From NCBI GenBank assembly GCA_900545755.1, contig URAG01000051.1:1-16288 (forward strand): 16,288 bases of DNA, written 5' to 3'. This document shows positions 6,791 to 16,265 of the stretch, in pieces. The notes beneath the pieces were generated by a model. The model did no database searches, was not told the DNA's origin, and saw nothing but the letters and a program-made list of their open reading frames with translations. A program made the translations under genes and the position numbers. Source of the stretch: an uncultured Cloacibacillus sp. (GTDB taxonomy: Bacteria; Synergistota; Synergistia; Synergistales; Synergistaceae). Numbering within the stretch: the first letter of the stretch is position 1; every line of letters begins with the position of its first letter.

Positions 6791-8779
6791 TTGAAAAAAA
6801 TTTCTAAGAACGTGGGGATGTACATTGTCCTGATCGTGCTAGTGGTCAGCCTCGTCAATGTATTCCTCGGTCCCGACAGCAATCAGAAATCAACACAGAC
6901 GAACGTTATGCCGTACAGCACCATGATGCAGGAAGTCAACAACGGCAACGTATCGAAGGTGCGCATTGACCACGAGCAGCTGACCGGAATTCTGAAATCC
7001 GGCGGCGAGTTCAAGACTTTCATCCTCGACGCGGCCTCTCTGCCGTCGATTCTCTCCGAAAAAGGAGTGGAAGTCGAAGTCGTACCGCCGCCTAAAAACT
7101 CGTGGCTGACGGCGCTGCTTACCTCGCTGCTTCCGACGCTGCTGCTCATCGGCGTCTGGATTTACTTCATCTACAACATGCAGGGCGGCGGCAGCAAGGT
7201 CATGGGGTTCGCTAAGAGCAAGGCGAAGCTCTTCCTGGACAACCGCCCGAAGGTTACCTTCGCCGACGTAGCGGGCTGTGACGAATCTAAGGAAGAACTG
7301 GAAGAAGTAGTGCAGTTCCTAAAAGACCCCACGAAATTTACAAAGCTTGGCGCTAGAGTGCCGCGCGGCGTGCTTCTGCTCGGCGCTCCTGGAACTGGAA
7401 AAACGCTTCTTTCTAGAGCCGTCGCGGGAGAGGCCGACGTGCCGTTCTTCAGCATCAGCGGCTCAGACTTTGTTGAAATGTTCGTAGGCGTCGGCGCTGC
7501 GCGTGTCCGCGATCTTTTCGAACAGGCGCGCAAATATCAGCCATGTATCATATTCATAGATGAAATCGACGCAGTCGGGCGTCACCGCGGAGCGGGACTC
7601 GGCGGCGGGCACGATGAGCGTGAGCAGACGCTGAACCAGCTGCTCGTTGAGATGGACGGCTTTGAAGCAGGCTCGGGAATAATACTTATAGCTGCGACGA
7701 ACCGCCCCGATATACTAGATCCTGCACTTCTTCGCCCTGGACGCTTTGACCGCCAGGTCGTCGTCGACCGCCCAGACGTAAACGGACGCCGCGACATTTT
7801 GAAAGTCCACCTTCGCGACAAGAAAATAGAAGACGACGTAGACATAGACGTGATTGCGCGCAGGACGCCCGGCTTTGTCGGCGCCGACCTTGCGAACCTC
7901 GTCAACGAAGCTGCGCTTCTCTCGGCTCGCCGCGACAAGGAGAAGCTTGGAATGCCGGAGTTCGAAGAGGCTATTGACCGCGTCATGGCTGGACCAGAGC
8001 GTAAAAGCCGCGTCATAAGCGAGAAAGAGCGCGAAATAATAGCGTACCACGAGGCGGGACACGCTCTCGTCGCGGCGAAGATAAAGGGTACCGACCCGGT
8101 CCACAAAATTTCCATAATTCCGCGAGGACATATGGCGCTCGGCTACACGCTCCAGCTGCCGGAGGAGGACAGGTTCCTCGTCTCTAAGCAGGAACTTTCC
8201 GACCGGATTTGCGTGTTACTCGGAGGCCGCGTCGCGGAGATGATACGCTACGGCGACGTGACGACCGGCGCGTCGAACGACCTTGAACGCGCTACGCAGA
8301 TAGCGCGCCAGATGGTGACGCAGTTCGGCATGAGCGAGAAGCTCGGCCTTGTCACGCTCGGACGCAAGCAGCACGAGGTCTTCCTCGGCCACGACATAGT
8401 AGACGACAGGAACTACAGCGAAGAGGTCGCACACACCATAGACCTTGAAATCCGCGCGATAATCGACGGCTGCATGAACAAGGCGCAGGAGATACTGACA
8501 GAGAATCGCGAGCGCCTTGAGGAAATAACGCAGCGGCTTCTCAAGGAAGAGGTGCTCGAGGGAGACGAACTCGACGAGCTGCTCGGCTATCCAAAGAAGG
8601 AGCATCCAACTGAAGGCGACAAGAAAAAAAACGCCGCGGCGGAGGGCGGAGAAGCGCCCAAAGAAGAGAACGGCGGCTGCTCCTCTTCAGAGTCAGGAGA
8701 CGAAGTTGTGCGTGAGCTTCCCGATATTGAACAAGTCGACGAAAAGACACTCAACGCACCGATGGACGAGAGCAAATAA
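6791..8779 (+). CDS. ftsH: Membrane-anchored ATP-dependent zinc metalloprotease FtsH
   Basis: FtsH degrades misfolded membrane proteins and selected cytosolic regulators. The 662-residue protein has a first transmembrane helix at about 9-27, an external domain to about 105 and a second helix at about 106-129. The AAA+ module has Walker A GAPGTGKT at 198-205, Walker B FIDEID and the second region of homology ending in LLRPGRFDR. The zinc site HEAGH is at 420-424, and the third ligand is probably Asp497 in TGASND. The last 50 or so residues form a low-complexity acidic tail that is not part of the catalytic core. The start is TTG 6791 with GAGAGG 10 nt upstream and no competing ATG before the first membrane helix. 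It is cotranscribed with hpt and followed by a strong terminator. Confidence 0.97.
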   Translation: MKKISKNVGMYIVLIVLVVSLVNVFLGPDSNQKSTQTNVMPYSTMMQEVNNGNVSKVRIDHEQLTGILKSGGEFKTFILDAASLPSILSEKGVEVEVVPPPKNSWLTALLTSLLPTLLLIGVWIYFIYNMQGGGSKVMGFAKSKAKLFLDNRPKVTFADVAGCDESKEELEEVVQFLKDPTKFTKLGARVPRGVLLLGAPGTGKTLLSRAVAGEADVPFFSISGSDFVEMFVGVGAARVRDLFEQARKYQPCIIFIDEIDAVGRHRGAGLGGGHDEREQTLNQLLVEMDGFEAGSGIILIAATNRPDILDPALLRPGRFDRQVVVDRPDVNGRRDILKVHLRDKKIEDDVDIDVIARRTPGFVGADLANLVNEAALLSARRDKEKLGMPEFEEAIDRVMAGPERKSRVISEKEREIIAYHEAGHALVAAKIKGTDPVHKISIIPRGHMALGYTLQLPEEDRFLVSKQELSDRICVLLGGRVAEMIRYGDVTTGASNDLERATQIARQMVTQFGMSEKLGLVTLGRKQHEVFLGHDIVDDRNYSEEVAHTIDLEIRAIIDGCMNKAQEILTENRERLEEITQRLLKEEVLEGDELDELLGYPKKEHPTEGDKKKNAAAEGGEAPKEENGGCSSSESGDEVVRELPDIEQVDEKTLNAPMDESK

Positions 8780-8786
8780 AAATACA

Positions 8787-8819
8787 CGGGCCGCTCAGCA
8801 ACAGGGCGGTCCGATTTTT
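8787..8819 (+). terminator. Intrinsic terminator after ftsH
   Basis: CGGGCCGCTC (8787-8796) pairs with GGGCGGTCCG (8804-8813) in a 10-bp stem with two G-U pairs and a 7-base loop, followed by ATTTTTA. It separates the hpt-ftsH unit from uvrB. Confidence 0.88.
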
Positions 8820-8846
8820 ATACGCCGCGCACAACTTGACCGTTTG

Positions 8847-8855
8847 TGCTAGAAT
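8847..8855 (+). promoter_or_regulatory. Extended -10 promoter of uvrB-uvrA-rlmB
   Basis: TGCTAGAAT combines a TG extension with TAGAAT (8850-8855). A TTGACC at 8836-8841 looks like a -35 box but is only 8 bases away, so it cannot pair with this -10. Predicted start is near 8862. An imperfect dyad, TAAC-N7-GTTA (8857-8871), lies across it. No E. coli- or Bacillus-type LexA box was recognised. Confidence 0.45.
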
Positions 8856-8901
8856 TTAACGGTTTTAGTTACATAGTGGAGGATGTGCGCGAAAGATAAA
8901 A

Positions 8902-10953
8902 ATGGAAGATAGATTTAAGCTGACAGCGCCATTCGGCCTCTCAGGCGACCAGCCGCAGGCCGTCGATAAACTTGTGCGCGGCTTTCTCGAAAAGGACGGG
9001 ACGCATCAGACGCTGCTCGGCGTTACAGGCAGCGGCAAGACCTTCACGATGGCGAACGTCATCGCGCGGCTCAACCGCCCGACGCTCGTCCTAGCCCACA
9101 ATAAAACTCTCGCAGCGCAGCTCTACAGCGAGTTTAAGGAGTTCTTCCCCGAAAACTCCGTGAATTACTTCGTCTCCTACTACGATTATTATCAGCCCGA
9201 GGCGTATATACCGGCTTCCGACGTTTACATCGAAAAAGATGCGTCTGTAAACGAGCGCATAGAGAAGCTGCGCCTCATGACGACGAAGGCGCTGCTCGAA
9301 CGGCGCGACGTCGTCGTCGTCGCAAGCGTCTCGTGCATCTATGGCCTCGGCAAGCGCAAGAACTACGAGGACGCGATCTTCCGCTTCGCCTGCGGCGAGC
9401 GCTGGGAGCGGCGCGACTTCATGATGAAGCTGCTCGCGAACTACTACGAGCGCAACGACATGGCGCTTGTTCCCGGGACGTTCCGCAGCCGAGGCGAAAC
9501 TATGGAGATATTCCCGTCGTACAGCGACACGGCGCTGCGCATATACTTCTTCGACGATGAGATCGAGCGGATAGACGAGATAGACCCTGTCAGCGGCAAC
9601 AGCGTGATGCGTAAAGAGAAGGCCGGCGTCTTTCCGTCGAAACATTACATTACGAGCCCCGACGCTATAAAGAACGCCGCGGGCGCAATAGAGAAAGAGA
9701 TGGAGGAGTGCTGTGCGCGCTTCACGAGCGAGGGAAAGTACCTGGAAGAGGAACGGCTGCGCATGCGCACTAAATACGACCTTGAAATGCTGCTCGAAGT
9801 CGGCTACTGCTCCGGCATTGAGAACTATTCCCGCTACCTCGACGGGCGCGAGGCTGGAGACCCGCCGGGCACGCTGCTCGACTTCTTTCCGAAGGACGCG
9901 CTCTTTTTCGTCGACGAGTCCCACATGACGCTGCCTCAGGTGCGCGGAATGTACAACGGCGACCGGGCGCGCAAAGAAATACTCGTAGCGCACGGCTTCC
10001 GTCTTCCGTCATGCCTCGACAACAGACCGCTGAAGTGGGACGAATTCGAGCCGGTGCTGAAAAACGCGCTCTTCATCTCCGCGACGCCCGGCGACTATGA
10101 GTTTGAGCACTCTGACCACGTCATCGAACAGCTCATACGCCCGACCGGAATCCCAGATCCAGAGGTCGAGGTCCACAAAGCCACCGGGCAGGTCGACGAC
10201 CTACTCGCCGAGATACGCCCGATAATCGATCGCGGCGAGCGCGTGTTGGTCTCGACGCTTACAAAGCGCTCCGCCGAGGACCTCGCGGAATACATGGCCG
10301 ACCTCGGCATCAAGGTACGCTACATCCACTCGGAGCTCGACACCTTTGAGCGCGCCGAACTGCTGCGCGACCTACGCCTCGGCGTCTTTGCGGTGCTCGT
10401 CGGAGTCAACCTTTTGCGCGAGGGCATAGATCTGCCGGAGGTCTCGCTCGTCGCAATACTCGACGCCGACCATGAGGGCTACCTGCGCGCGCACCGCTCT
10501 TTGATACAGATGATAGGCCGCGCCGCGCGCAACAGCGCGGGAAAGGTCATACTCTACGCCGACGTGATAACAGACAGTATGGCGCTCGCAATGAAAGAGA
10601 CGAAACGCCGCCGCGAGGCGCAGATTGCTTTCAACGAAGAACATCACATAGAGCCGAAGACTATTATAAAATCCGTCAGAAACCTTCTCCCGGACGAACT
10701 CACCGACGATAACGAGGAACATTACGCCGGAATGCGCGCCGCTTCGCCGCTTGCCGAGACAAAGGAAAGCATAGCCGAGCTGGAGCGGAAAATGTGGGAG
10801 GCTGTGGAGAAGCTCGACTTTGAGACGGCGGCTCAGCTCAGGGACGATATACAGAGACTGAAAGGCGGAAACGCGATTGGAACAGGAAATAAAAATTATA
10901 GGAGCAAGGCAGCACAACTTAAAAAACGTAAGCGTAAATATACCCAAAAATAA
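8902..10953 (+). CDS. uvrB: Excinuclease ABC subunit B
   Basis: UvrB is the damage-verification helicase of nucleotide excision repair: it is loaded by UvrA and recruits UvrC. The 683-residue protein has Walker A GVTGSGKT at 40-47, the [12 protein letters not shown] region that leads into the damage-probing beta-hairpin, Walker B FFVDESH with Asp338/Glu339, and the helicase motif MIGRAARN. The C-terminal UVR domain (about 628-657, [23 protein letters not shown]) is the site that contacts UvrC. The N-terminus [20 protein letters not shown] fits the family and no other in-frame start exists. The ribosome site is weak: a good GGAGG (8878-8882) lies 19 nt away. Residues 659-683, rich in Lys and Arg, overlap the start of uvrA in another frame. 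Confidence 0.97.
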   Translation: MEDRFKLTAPFGLSGDQPQAVDKLVRGFLEKDGTHQTLLGVTGSGKTFTMANVIARLNRPTLVLAHNKTLAAQLYSEFKEFFPENSVNYFVSYYDYYQPEAYIPASDVYIEKDASVNERIEKLRLMTTKALLERRDVVVVASVSCIYGLGKRKNYEDAIFRFACGERWERRDFMMKLLANYYERNDMALVPGTFRSRGETMEIFPSYSDTALRIYFFDDEIERIDEIDPVSGNSVMRKEKAGVFPSKHYITSPDAIKNAAGAIEKEMEECCARFTSEGKYLEEERLRMRTKYDLEMLLEVGYCSGIENYSRYLDGREAGDPPGTLLDFFPKDALFFVDESHMTLPQVRGMYNGDRARKEILVAHGFRLPSCLDNRPLKWDEFEPVLKNALFISATPGDYEFEHSDHVIEQLIRPTGIPDPEVEVHKATGQVDDLLAEIRPIIDRGERVLVSTLTKRSAEDLAEYMADLGIKVRYIHSELDTFERAELLRDLRLGVFAVLVGVNLLREGIDLPEVSLVAILDADHEGYLRAHRSLIQMIGRAARNSAGKVILYADVITDSMALAMKETKRRREAQIAFNEEHHIEPKTIIKSVRNLLPDELTDDNEEHYAGMRAASPLAETKESIAELERKMWEAVEKLDFETAAQLRDDIQRLKGGNAIGTGNKNYRSKAAQLKKRKRKYTQK

Positions 10954-13696
10954 ACTGGTCGTGGTTACAGGGCCGTCTGGCTCCGGCAAATCGTCGCTCG
11001 CCTTCGACACGATTTACGCCGAGGGGCAGCGCCGCTACGTCGAGTCGCTCTCGTCCTACGCGCGCCAGTTCCTTGGAATGTCGGACAAACCCGACGTCGA
11101 CGACATAACGGGGCTGTCGCCCGCTATATCTATAGAACAGAAGGGCACGGGGCACAACCCGCGCTCTACGGTCGGCACTGTCACGGAGATATACGACTAT
11201 CTGCGCCTGCTCTTCGGGCGGGCCGGAACTCCGCATTGCCCGAAATGCGGACGCGAGGTCCACCGTTACAGCGTCGACGAGATAATAGACCTGATATTCA
11301 AGGAATACGACGGAAAACCGCTGGAAATATACTCGCCAGTCGTCAAGGGCAAGAAGGGCGAATACAAGAACCTGCTGCTGAAGCTGCACCAGCAGGGCTA
11401 TATGCGCGCGCGCATCGACGGCACGCTCTACTGGCTCGAAGAGGCGGTGGAGCTCGACAAAAAGCGCCGCCACACGATAGAGTGCCTCATCGACCGCATG
11501 AAAGTGCGCGAGGACAACCGTTCGCGCCTCAGTGAAGCGGTCGAGATGGCACTCAAGCTCTCGGACGGTTTTGTGCTGCTCGTCTCCGCGGGAATGCCTG
11601 ACAACGAGTTGACAGAGAAGTACGTCTGTCCCGTCTGCGAAATAAGTCTGCCGGACATCGAGCCGCGCCTTTTCTCGTTTAACGCGCCGGCGGGGGCCTG
11701 CCCCGATTGCGGAGGTCTCGGTTTTCATATGCACTTCTCGCCGGAGCTCGCGGTGAACCCGGAGCTCCCGATCGCGGATGGCGGCTTTATCCCGTGGAAG
11801 TCGATGAAGCACATGATCCAGAAGGCCGAGAAGCTCGCGGAGAAAAAGGGCTGGGATATATCGAAGCCCTTCGGCGAGCTGCCGCGCGAGGTGCAGGAGG
11901 CGATGCTTTACGGTTCCGACGAAGTGCTGCCGCTCGTCTTCACAGACCGCAGCGGCGACTGGGAATATAACGGCAAATATATCGGCCTTATCCCTTGGAT
12001 AGAAAAACGCTACAACGAAACGGAATCAGAAAATTATAAAGAAGAGCTCGACCGCTACCGCGTCGAGGACGTCTGCGCAACATGCAAGGGCGCGCGGCTC
12101 AAGCCAGAAGCGCTAGCCGTCACGCTCGGCGGCTATAACATTAAACAGCTTACGGAAATGCCTGTTGACGAACTGATCAAGGTCCTAGACGGGCTTGAAC
12201 TGGGCGCGCGCGAGCAGAAGATCGTCGGCGTCGCGCTCATCGAGGTGAAAAAGCGCCTCGCCTTTCTAAACGACGTCGGCGCAGGTTATCTCAGCCTCTC
12301 GCGCCGCGCTGATACGCTCTCCGGCGGCGAAAGCCAGCGCATACGCCTCGCCTCGCAGATAGGCTCTCAGCTCACGGGCGTCCTCTACGTACTCGACGAG
12401 CCGACGATAGGGCTGCACCCGCGTGACACGAACAGGCTGCTCGACACGCTGCGCGCTATACGCGACATTGGAAACACCGTGCTCGTCGTCGAGCACGACC
12501 GAGACACTATGGCGGCAGCGGACCACATACTCGAGCTGGGCCCCGGCGCCGGCGAGCTCGGCGGAGAGCTGATAGCGAACGGCAGCGCGGAAGAGATAAT
12601 GAAGGGAAACTCCAGCACGGCGCTCTACCTGCGCGGCGAGGCCGACGGGACATACATCCCGCATCCGACGCGGCGCAAGCCTTCGTCGTTCGTCAAGGTG
12701 CGCGGCGCGCGCGAAAACAACCTCAAAAAGCTCAACATAGACATCCCGCTGAACACCTTCGCCTGCCTCTCCGGCGTATCAGGCTCGGGTAAAAGCACGC
12801 TGCTCTACGAAATCCTCTACAAGGGGCTGCGCGGCAAGTTCGACCGCGACTTCCGGGAACGTCCCGGAAAATTCGACTCGATAACGGGTTACGAGCCGCT
12901 GCGCAACATCGTGCTTGTCGACCAGAGCCCGATAGGGCGCACGCCGCGCTCGAACCCGGCGACCTACACCGGCGTATTCACCTACATACGCGAGTTTTTC
13001 TCTGAGCTTCAGGAGTCGAAGCTGCGCGGCTATCAGCCGGGGCGCTTCAGCTTCAACGTCAAGGGCGGACGCTGCGAGGCCTGCAACGGCGACGGGGTCA
13101 TAAAGGTCTCGATGCTCTTCCTGCCGGACGTCTACGTGAAATGCGACGTCTGCAAGGGCAAACGTTACAACCGTGAGACGCTTGAAGTCAAATACAAGGG
13201 GCTTTCGATTGCGGACGTGCTCGATCTGACCGTCGACGAGGCGGCGGAGTTCTTCGGCGCGGTGCCGCGCATAGCGAACAAGCTCAAGACGATACAGGAG
13301 GCCGGACTCGGCTACATCCGCCTAGGGCAGCCCGCGACGACGCTCTCGGGCGGCGAGGCGCAGCGCGTCAAGCTCGCGACCGAGCTCGGCAAAAAATTCC
13401 GCGGCAACACGCTCTACCTGCTCGACGAGCCGACGACGGGGCTGCACTACACCGACGTAAAGAAGCTGCTCATCCTTCTGCATAAGCTTGTCGAACAGGG
13501 CAGCTCCGTACTCGCGATAGAGCACAACCTCGACGTTCTCGCCTCTGCGGACTACATAATGGACCTCGGCCCCGAGGGTGGAAGGGGAGGCGGAAAGCTC
13601 ATAGCGAAGGGCACGCCCGAAGAGGTCGCGAAGTTGAACGGACCAACCTCGAAGTATCTCGCGCAGTTCTTGAAAGAAATCAAAAGGGGGGCGTAA
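10877..13696 (+). CDS. uvrA: Excinuclease ABC subunit A
   Basis: UvrA is the dimeric ABC-type ATPase that first recognises DNA damage and loads UvrB. The 939-residue protein has both nucleotide-binding halves: Walker [10 protein letters not shown] at 32-40 and SGSGKST at about 635-641, and signatures LSGGES at 481 and LSGGEA at 823, each followed by LDEPT. Two zinc-binding C-X2-C pairs are separated by 20 residues (CPVC...CPDC) and by 19 residues (CEAC...CDVC). The TTG at 10877, preceded by AGGCGG about 8 nt upstream, gives the family's usual N-terminus ([13 protein letters not shown]). Its first 77 nt lie inside uvrB, so the two are probably translationally coupled. The length is normal. The stop is 2 nt before the rlmB ATG. 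Confidence 0.97.
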   Translation: MEQEIKIIGARQHNLKNVSVNIPKNKLVVVTGPSGSGKSSLAFDTIYAEGQRRYVESLSSYARQFLGMSDKPDVDDITGLSPAISIEQKGTGHNPRSTVGTVTEIYDYLRLLFGRAGTPHCPKCGREVHRYSVDEIIDLIFKEYDGKPLEIYSPVVKGKKGEYKNLLLKLHQQGYMRARIDGTLYWLEEAVELDKKRRHTIECLIDRMKVREDNRSRLSEAVEMALKLSDGFVLLVSAGMPDNELTEKYVCPVCEISLPDIEPRLFSFNAPAGACPDCGGLGFHMHFSPELAVNPELPIADGGFIPWKSMKHMIQKAEKLAEKKGWDISKPFGELPREVQEAMLYGSDEVLPLVFTDRSGDWEYNGKYIGLIPWIEKRYNETESENYKEELDRYRVEDVCATCKGARLKPEALAVTLGGYNIKQLTEMPVDELIKVLDGLELGAREQKIVGVALIEVKKRLAFLNDVGAGYLSLSRRADTLSGGESQRIRLASQIGSQLTGVLYVLDEPTIGLHPRDTNRLLDTLRAIRDIGNTVLVVEHDRDTMAAADHILELGPGAGELGGELIANGSAEEIMKGNSSTALYLRGEADGTYIPHPTRRKPSSFVKVRGARENNLKKLNIDIPLNTFACLSGVSGSGKSTLLYEILYKGLRGKFDRDFRERPGKFDSITGYEPLRNIVLVDQSPIGRTPRSNPATYTGVFTYIREFFSELQESKLRGYQPGRFSFNVKGGRCEACNGDGVIKVSMLFLPDVYVKCDVCKGKRYNRETLEVKYKGLSIADVLDLTVDEAAEFFGAVPRIANKLKTIQEAGLGYIRLGQPATTLSGGEAQRVKLATELGKKFRGNTLYLLDEPTTGLHYTDVKKLLILLHKLVEQGSSVLAIEHNLDVLASADYIMDLGPEGGRGGGKLIAKGTPEEVAKLNGPTSKYLAQFLKEIKRGA

Positions 13697-13698
13697 CT

Positions 13699-14502
13699 AT
13701 GGAGAAGGGGAGAAAAATAATGGAAAAACGGTGTGCGCGCGAAGCCGCGCCAGCAGGAGAGCTCTGCTGGGGGCGCAATCCCGTCATATCGCTGCTCGAA
13801 GAATCGCCGGAGCGCTGCATGAAGGTGCTGGTCTCCGAGACGATGCAGCCCCACGTAAAAACGAAGATAATCACGCTCTGCCGCGAGGCCGGCGTTGTAT
13901 TTCAGAACGCGGGGCAGGCCGCGCTTGACCGCCTCACCGGCGGCGAAAACCATCAGGGCGTCGCGGCCTACCTTACGCAGGCGAAGCTCTGGGACGCAGA
14001 CGAACTTCTAGAGAAACTCCCCGCAGCGCCCGAGCCGGTTCTGATACTGCTCTGCGACCACGTGCAGGACCCGCACAACCTCGGTGCGATAATACGCAGC
14101 GCCGAAGCCGCCGGAGCCTCCGCGGTCCTTGTCCCGAAACGCGGCGGCTGCCTTCCGACCGGCACCGTAGTCAAAACGAGCGCCGGAGCCGCGCTGCGCG
14201 TTCCCGTAGCTCTGACCGGCAACGTTGCGCAGACCGTGCGCAAACTCCAGGAGGCGGGCTTCTGGGTGACAGGCCTCGACATGGAGGGGCGTGACACGCT
14301 TTTCCGCGAAGACCTGCCAGCGCGCAGCGCGATAGTCGTCGGCGCGGAGGGAAGCGGCCTCGGCACCGCGGCCGCGAAAGCATGCGACGACGTGCGCTTC
14401 ATCCCGATGCGCGGCGCGGCGGGCTCGCTCAACGCCTCCGTAGCCGCCGCGCTCGCTATGTTCGAATGGGCGCGCAGCGTGGGGAAGGCTGCGGCTAAAT
14501 GA
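13699..14502 (+). CDS. rlmB: 23S rRNA guanosine-2'-O-methyltransferase, RlmB/TrmH (SpoU) family
   Basis: A SAM-dependent knotted (SPOUT) methyltransferase of 267 residues, probably modifying G2251 of 23S rRNA. An N-terminal RNA-binding substrate domain (about 20-100) precedes the catalytic fold. Motif 1 is PHNLGAIIRSAEAAG with Asn127 and Arg133, motif 2 is VVGAEGSGL (214-221) and motif 3 is IPMRGAAGSLNASVA (235-249). ATG 13699 has AGGGGGG about 8 nt upstream; an in-frame ATG at 13720 is also served by AAGGGGAG and removes seven residues. It is the last gene of the uvrB-uvrA-rlmB unit. The SpoU family has several members with different RNA targets, so the family is certain and the exact target is inferred. 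Confidence 0.88.
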   Translation: MEKGRKIMEKRCAREAAPAGELCWGRNPVISLLEESPERCMKVLVSETMQPHVKTKIITLCREAGVVFQNAGQAALDRLTGGENHQGVAAYLTQAKLWDADELLEKLPAAPEPVLILLCDHVQDPHNLGAIIRSAEAAGASAVLVPKRGGCLPTGTVVKTSAGAALRVPVALTGNVAQTVRKLQEAGFWVTGLDMEGRDTLFREDLPARSAIVVGAEGSGLGTAAAKACDDVRFIPMRGAAGSLNASVAAALAMFEWARSVGKAAAK

Positions 14503-14506
14503 AAAA

Positions 14507-14523
14507 TTCAGCGCCGCGCTGAA
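14507..14523 (+). repeat. Small inverted repeat after rlmB
   Basis: TTCAGCG-CCG-CGCTGAA forms a 7-bp stem 4 bases after the rlmB stop. It has no U-tract and lies ahead of the main terminator, so it may only protect the mRNA 3' end. Confidence 0.35.
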
Positions 14524-14542
14524 ACGTTATATAGAGAATATA

Positions 14543-14587
14543 AAAAGCAGACTGTCCGTTGCGCGTATGAACGGACAGTCTGCTTTT
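14543..14587. terminator. Bidirectional intrinsic terminator between rlmB and dpaL
   Basis: Positions 14543-14560 and 14570-14587 are perfect 18-base inverted arms (AAAAGCAGACTGTCCGTT on the left) with a 9-base loop. On the plus strand the stem ends in TTTT; on the minus strand it ends in TTTTT. It lies between convergent genes and should stop transcription both ways. Confidence 0.92.
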
Positions 14588-14627
14588 ATGTGCGGCCGCT
14601 AATGCCGTCTGTCGTGCTGAATTTATA

Positions 14628-15836
14628 TCACCGGCTCCCGCACGAGCCCTCCCATACGACCTTGCGGTAGTTGTCCGGATCTGTCGCTCCCTCGGTGGAG
14701 AATAAGAGGACGCGCGAGTCTTTGCCGATTTTGAGCTTTTCGCGCAGCGGCGTTAACTCGCCGTCGCGCATCAGCGCGTAGAGGAAGCCGAGTGGGGCCG
14801 CGCCCGATTCGCCGGATATTACGCGCGGGTCTCCGGGCAAAGGCGCGCCGAGAACGCGCATGCCGTCGGCGGCGACTCGGTCTGGCAGCGAAGCGAAGAC
14901 GGAAACTTTGTCTTTGAGTATCTGCCAAGAGATTATGCTCGGTTCGCCGCAGGCGAGCCCCGCCATTATAGTGCGCATGTCGCCGCCGACCGTCCTGATT
15001 TTTCCGTCGCCGGCGCAGGCGGAGCGGTAGAGGCAGTCTGCCTGATCCGATTCAACGACTGCGAATATAGGAGGATTGTCGGGATATTTGTTCGCGAAGT
15101 AGCCGACTACAGCGCCTGCGAGCGAGCCGACGCCGGCCTGTACGAATATGTGCGTCGGCGCGGAGTCCGCCGCCGCAAATTGTTCGTCCGCCTCCATCGC
15201 CATCGTGCCGTAGCCCTGCATTATCCACGACGGGATTTCCTCGTAACCCTCCCACGCTGTGTCCTGTATCAACACGCCGCGCGGCGTCTCTGCCGCGGCC
15301 TTCGCCGCCTTGCGCACGCAGTCGTCGTAGTTGAGCTCTTCTATCGTCGTAAGCGCGCCCTCAGCGCGGATGTTTTCGAAACGCGCTGCCTGCGAGCCCT
15401 TAGGCATCATGATGACGGCCTTTTGTCCGAGCACCCTCGCGGCCCACGCTACGCCGCGGCCGTGGTTGCCGTCGGTAGCGCTGAAAAACGTTATTTCGCC
15501 CGACTCCCTTCTGAGCTGTGGTGAGGTGAGCGCTTCATAGTCGAGTGCTTCAAACTGGCGTCCAGTGAGCTTCGCTATGTAACGTGCCATCGCAAAGGAG
15601 CCGCCGAGCACCTTGAAGGCATTGAGGCCGAAGCGGTACGACTCGTCCTTGACGCAGAGTTTCGCGACGCCGAGGAACTCCGCGAGGCGGTCAAGCTCAG
15701 CGAGAGGCGTCTGCGCGTACTGCGGAAAGCTTTGGTGAAAGGCGCGCGCAGCTCCGACGCTGGCGGCCGCCATGATATTGAGCTCTTTGTCCTCGTCCTT
15801 GGGCATTGTGTTCTCGATCCACTTGATGCCGTACAT
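14628..15836 (-). CDS. dpaL: Diaminopropionate ammonia-lyase
   Basis: This PLP enzyme (fold type II) cleaves 2,3-diaminopropionate to pyruvate and two ammonia, feeding a non-protein amino acid into central metabolism. The 402-residue length matches E. coli YgeX (about 398). Lys75 in RFGLNAFKVLGG is the expected Schiff-base lysine. Asp122 (TDGNHGRG) and Asp192 (QDTAWEGYEE) sit where catalytic aspartates are described in the E. coli enzyme. GVGSLAG is the probable PLP phosphate loop. The frame extends 16 codons upstream, but ATG 15836 follows GGGAGG by 7 nt and gives a normal N-terminus. It stands alone, convergent with rlmB and divergent from the tRNA pair. A threonine dehydratase-like relative is the alternative, but the signatures favour DpaL. 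Confidence 0.93.
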   Translation of the reverse strand: MYGIKWIENTMPKDEDKELNIMAAASVGAARAFHQSFPQYAQTPLAELDRLAEFLGVAKLCVKDESYRFGLNAFKVLGGSFAMARYIAKLTGRQFEALDYEALTSPQLRRESGEITFFSATDGNHGRGVAWAARVLGQKAVIMMPKGSQAARFENIRAEGALTTIEELNYDDCVRKAAKAAAETPRGVLIQDTAWEGYEEIPSWIMQGYGTMAMEADEQFAAADSAPTHIFVQAGVGSLAGAVVGYFANKYPDNPPIFAVVESDQADCLYRSACAGDGKIRTVGGDMRTIMAGLACGEPSIISWQILKDKVSVFASLPDRVAADGMRVLGAPLPGDPRVISGESGAAPLGFLYALMRDGELTPLREKLKIGKDSRVLLFSTEGATDPDNYRKVVWEGSCGSR

Positions 15837-15874
15837 CTCTTGTCCTCCCAGTGAATTTGCCGTGTAATGCTCTG

Positions 15875-15903
15875 AATATATCAATAGCGCATGGACGCGT
15901 CAA
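15875..15903 (-). promoter_or_regulatory. Promoter of dpaL with a palindrome on the -35 box
   Basis: On the minus strand TTGACG (15903-15898) and TATATT (15880-15875) are 17 bases apart. Predicted start is near 15868, about 32 nt before the ATG. The 8-bp perfect palindrome GACGCGTC (15894-15901) overlaps the -35 box and is a possible operator half of unknown specificity. Confidence 0.6.
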
Positions 15904-15977
15904 CGGAGCCGCACTTCAGCCGGCATAGGGAGTTTGCTGTGCCCGGAAGGTCGTCATAGATTTTTTATGATTCATTG

Positions 15978-16005
15978 TTGACAATACAGCGAATTCATAT
16001 ATAAT
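15978..16005 (+). promoter_or_regulatory. Consensus promoter of the tRNA pair
   Basis: Perfect TTGACA (15978-15983) and perfect TATAAT (16000-16005) with a 16-base spacer. Transcription would start about 13 nt before tRNA-Gln. It is the strongest-looking promoter in the window, as expected for stable RNA. Confidence 0.85.
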
Positions 16006-16024
16006 ACTCTTCGTCCGGCCCGAT

Positions 16025-16098
16025 TGGGGTATGGTGCAACGGCAGCACGCCTGACTCTGGATCAGGTAATCGAGGTTCAAATCCTTGTACCCCAGCCA
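16025..16098 (+). tRNA. tRNA-Gln (anticodon CTG)
   Basis: The acceptor TGGGGTA (16025-16031) pairs with TACCCCA (16088-16094), followed by discriminator G and an encoded CCA. The anticodon stem CCTGA/TCAGG encloses the loop CTCTGGA, giving anticodon CTG, which reads CAG. The TTCAAAT T-loop is present. The 74-nt gene begins the tandem tRNA transcript. Confidence 0.95.
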
Positions 16099-16112
16099 CA
16101 TATTTGTAAGAC

Positions 16113-16188
16113 GGTCCCTTCGTCTAGGGGCCCAGGACGGCGGGTTCTCAGCCCGTTAACAGGAGTTCGAATCTCCTAGGGACTGCCA
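16113..16188 (+). tRNA. tRNA-Glu (anticodon CTC)
   Basis: The acceptor GGTCCCT (16113-16119) pairs with AGGGACT (16178-16184), with a G-U pair at the end, then G and an encoded CCA. The anticodon loop TTCTCAG (16145-16151) sits between GCGGG and CCCGT, giving CTC, which reads GAG. The T-arm is AGGAG-TTCGAAT-CTCCT. It lies 14 nt after tRNA-Gln and is probably cotranscribed with it. Confidence 0.95.
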
Positions 16189-16203
16189 AATATACACTGT
16201 TTC

Positions 16204-16233
16204 GGGGGGGCGTTCGACCACGGTTACCCCCCC
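16204..16233 (+). repeat. G7/C7 inverted repeat after the tRNA genes
   Basis: GGGGGGG (16204-16210) and CCCCCCC (16227-16233) can pair into a 7-bp all-GC stem with a 16-base loop. No U-tract follows directly, so its role as a terminator or processing barrier is unclear. Confidence 0.5.
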
Positions 16234-16244
16234 GGCACTAAATT

Positions 16245-16265
16245 AAACCATAAATTTGGTTTTTC
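16245..16265 (+). terminator. Weak candidate terminator of the tRNA transcript
   Basis: AAACCA-TAAATT-TGGTTT is a 6-bp stem followed by TTC. Together with the stronger GC hairpin just upstream it could end tRNA transcription. The stem is AT-rich, so confidence is low. Confidence 0.4.

Noticed and set aside
8836..8871. TTGACC as the -35 box of uvrB, and TAAC-N7-GTTA as an SOS box
   Set aside because: TTGACC is only 8 bases from the -10 box, and the dyad does not match known LexA consensus forms.
9091..9993. 300-codon minus-strand open frame inside uvrB
   Set aside because: Shadow of a strongly conserved gene; its length reflects GC-rich codon bias, and the translation shows no domain.
10919..11812. 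297-codon minus-strand open frame inside uvrA
   Set aside because: Same reason: it is antisense to conserved UvrA ATPase and zinc-binding regions and has no ribosome site or family signature.
15910..15965. GC-rich partial dyad followed by a T run between dpaL and the tRNA promoter, as a terminator
   Set aside because: The arms pair only with a bulge, and the T run lies about 17 bases past the stem.
15916..16101. 61-codon minus-strand open frame over tRNA-Gln
   Set aside because: It starts inside the complement of the tRNA and crosses the tRNA promoter; nothing supports translation.
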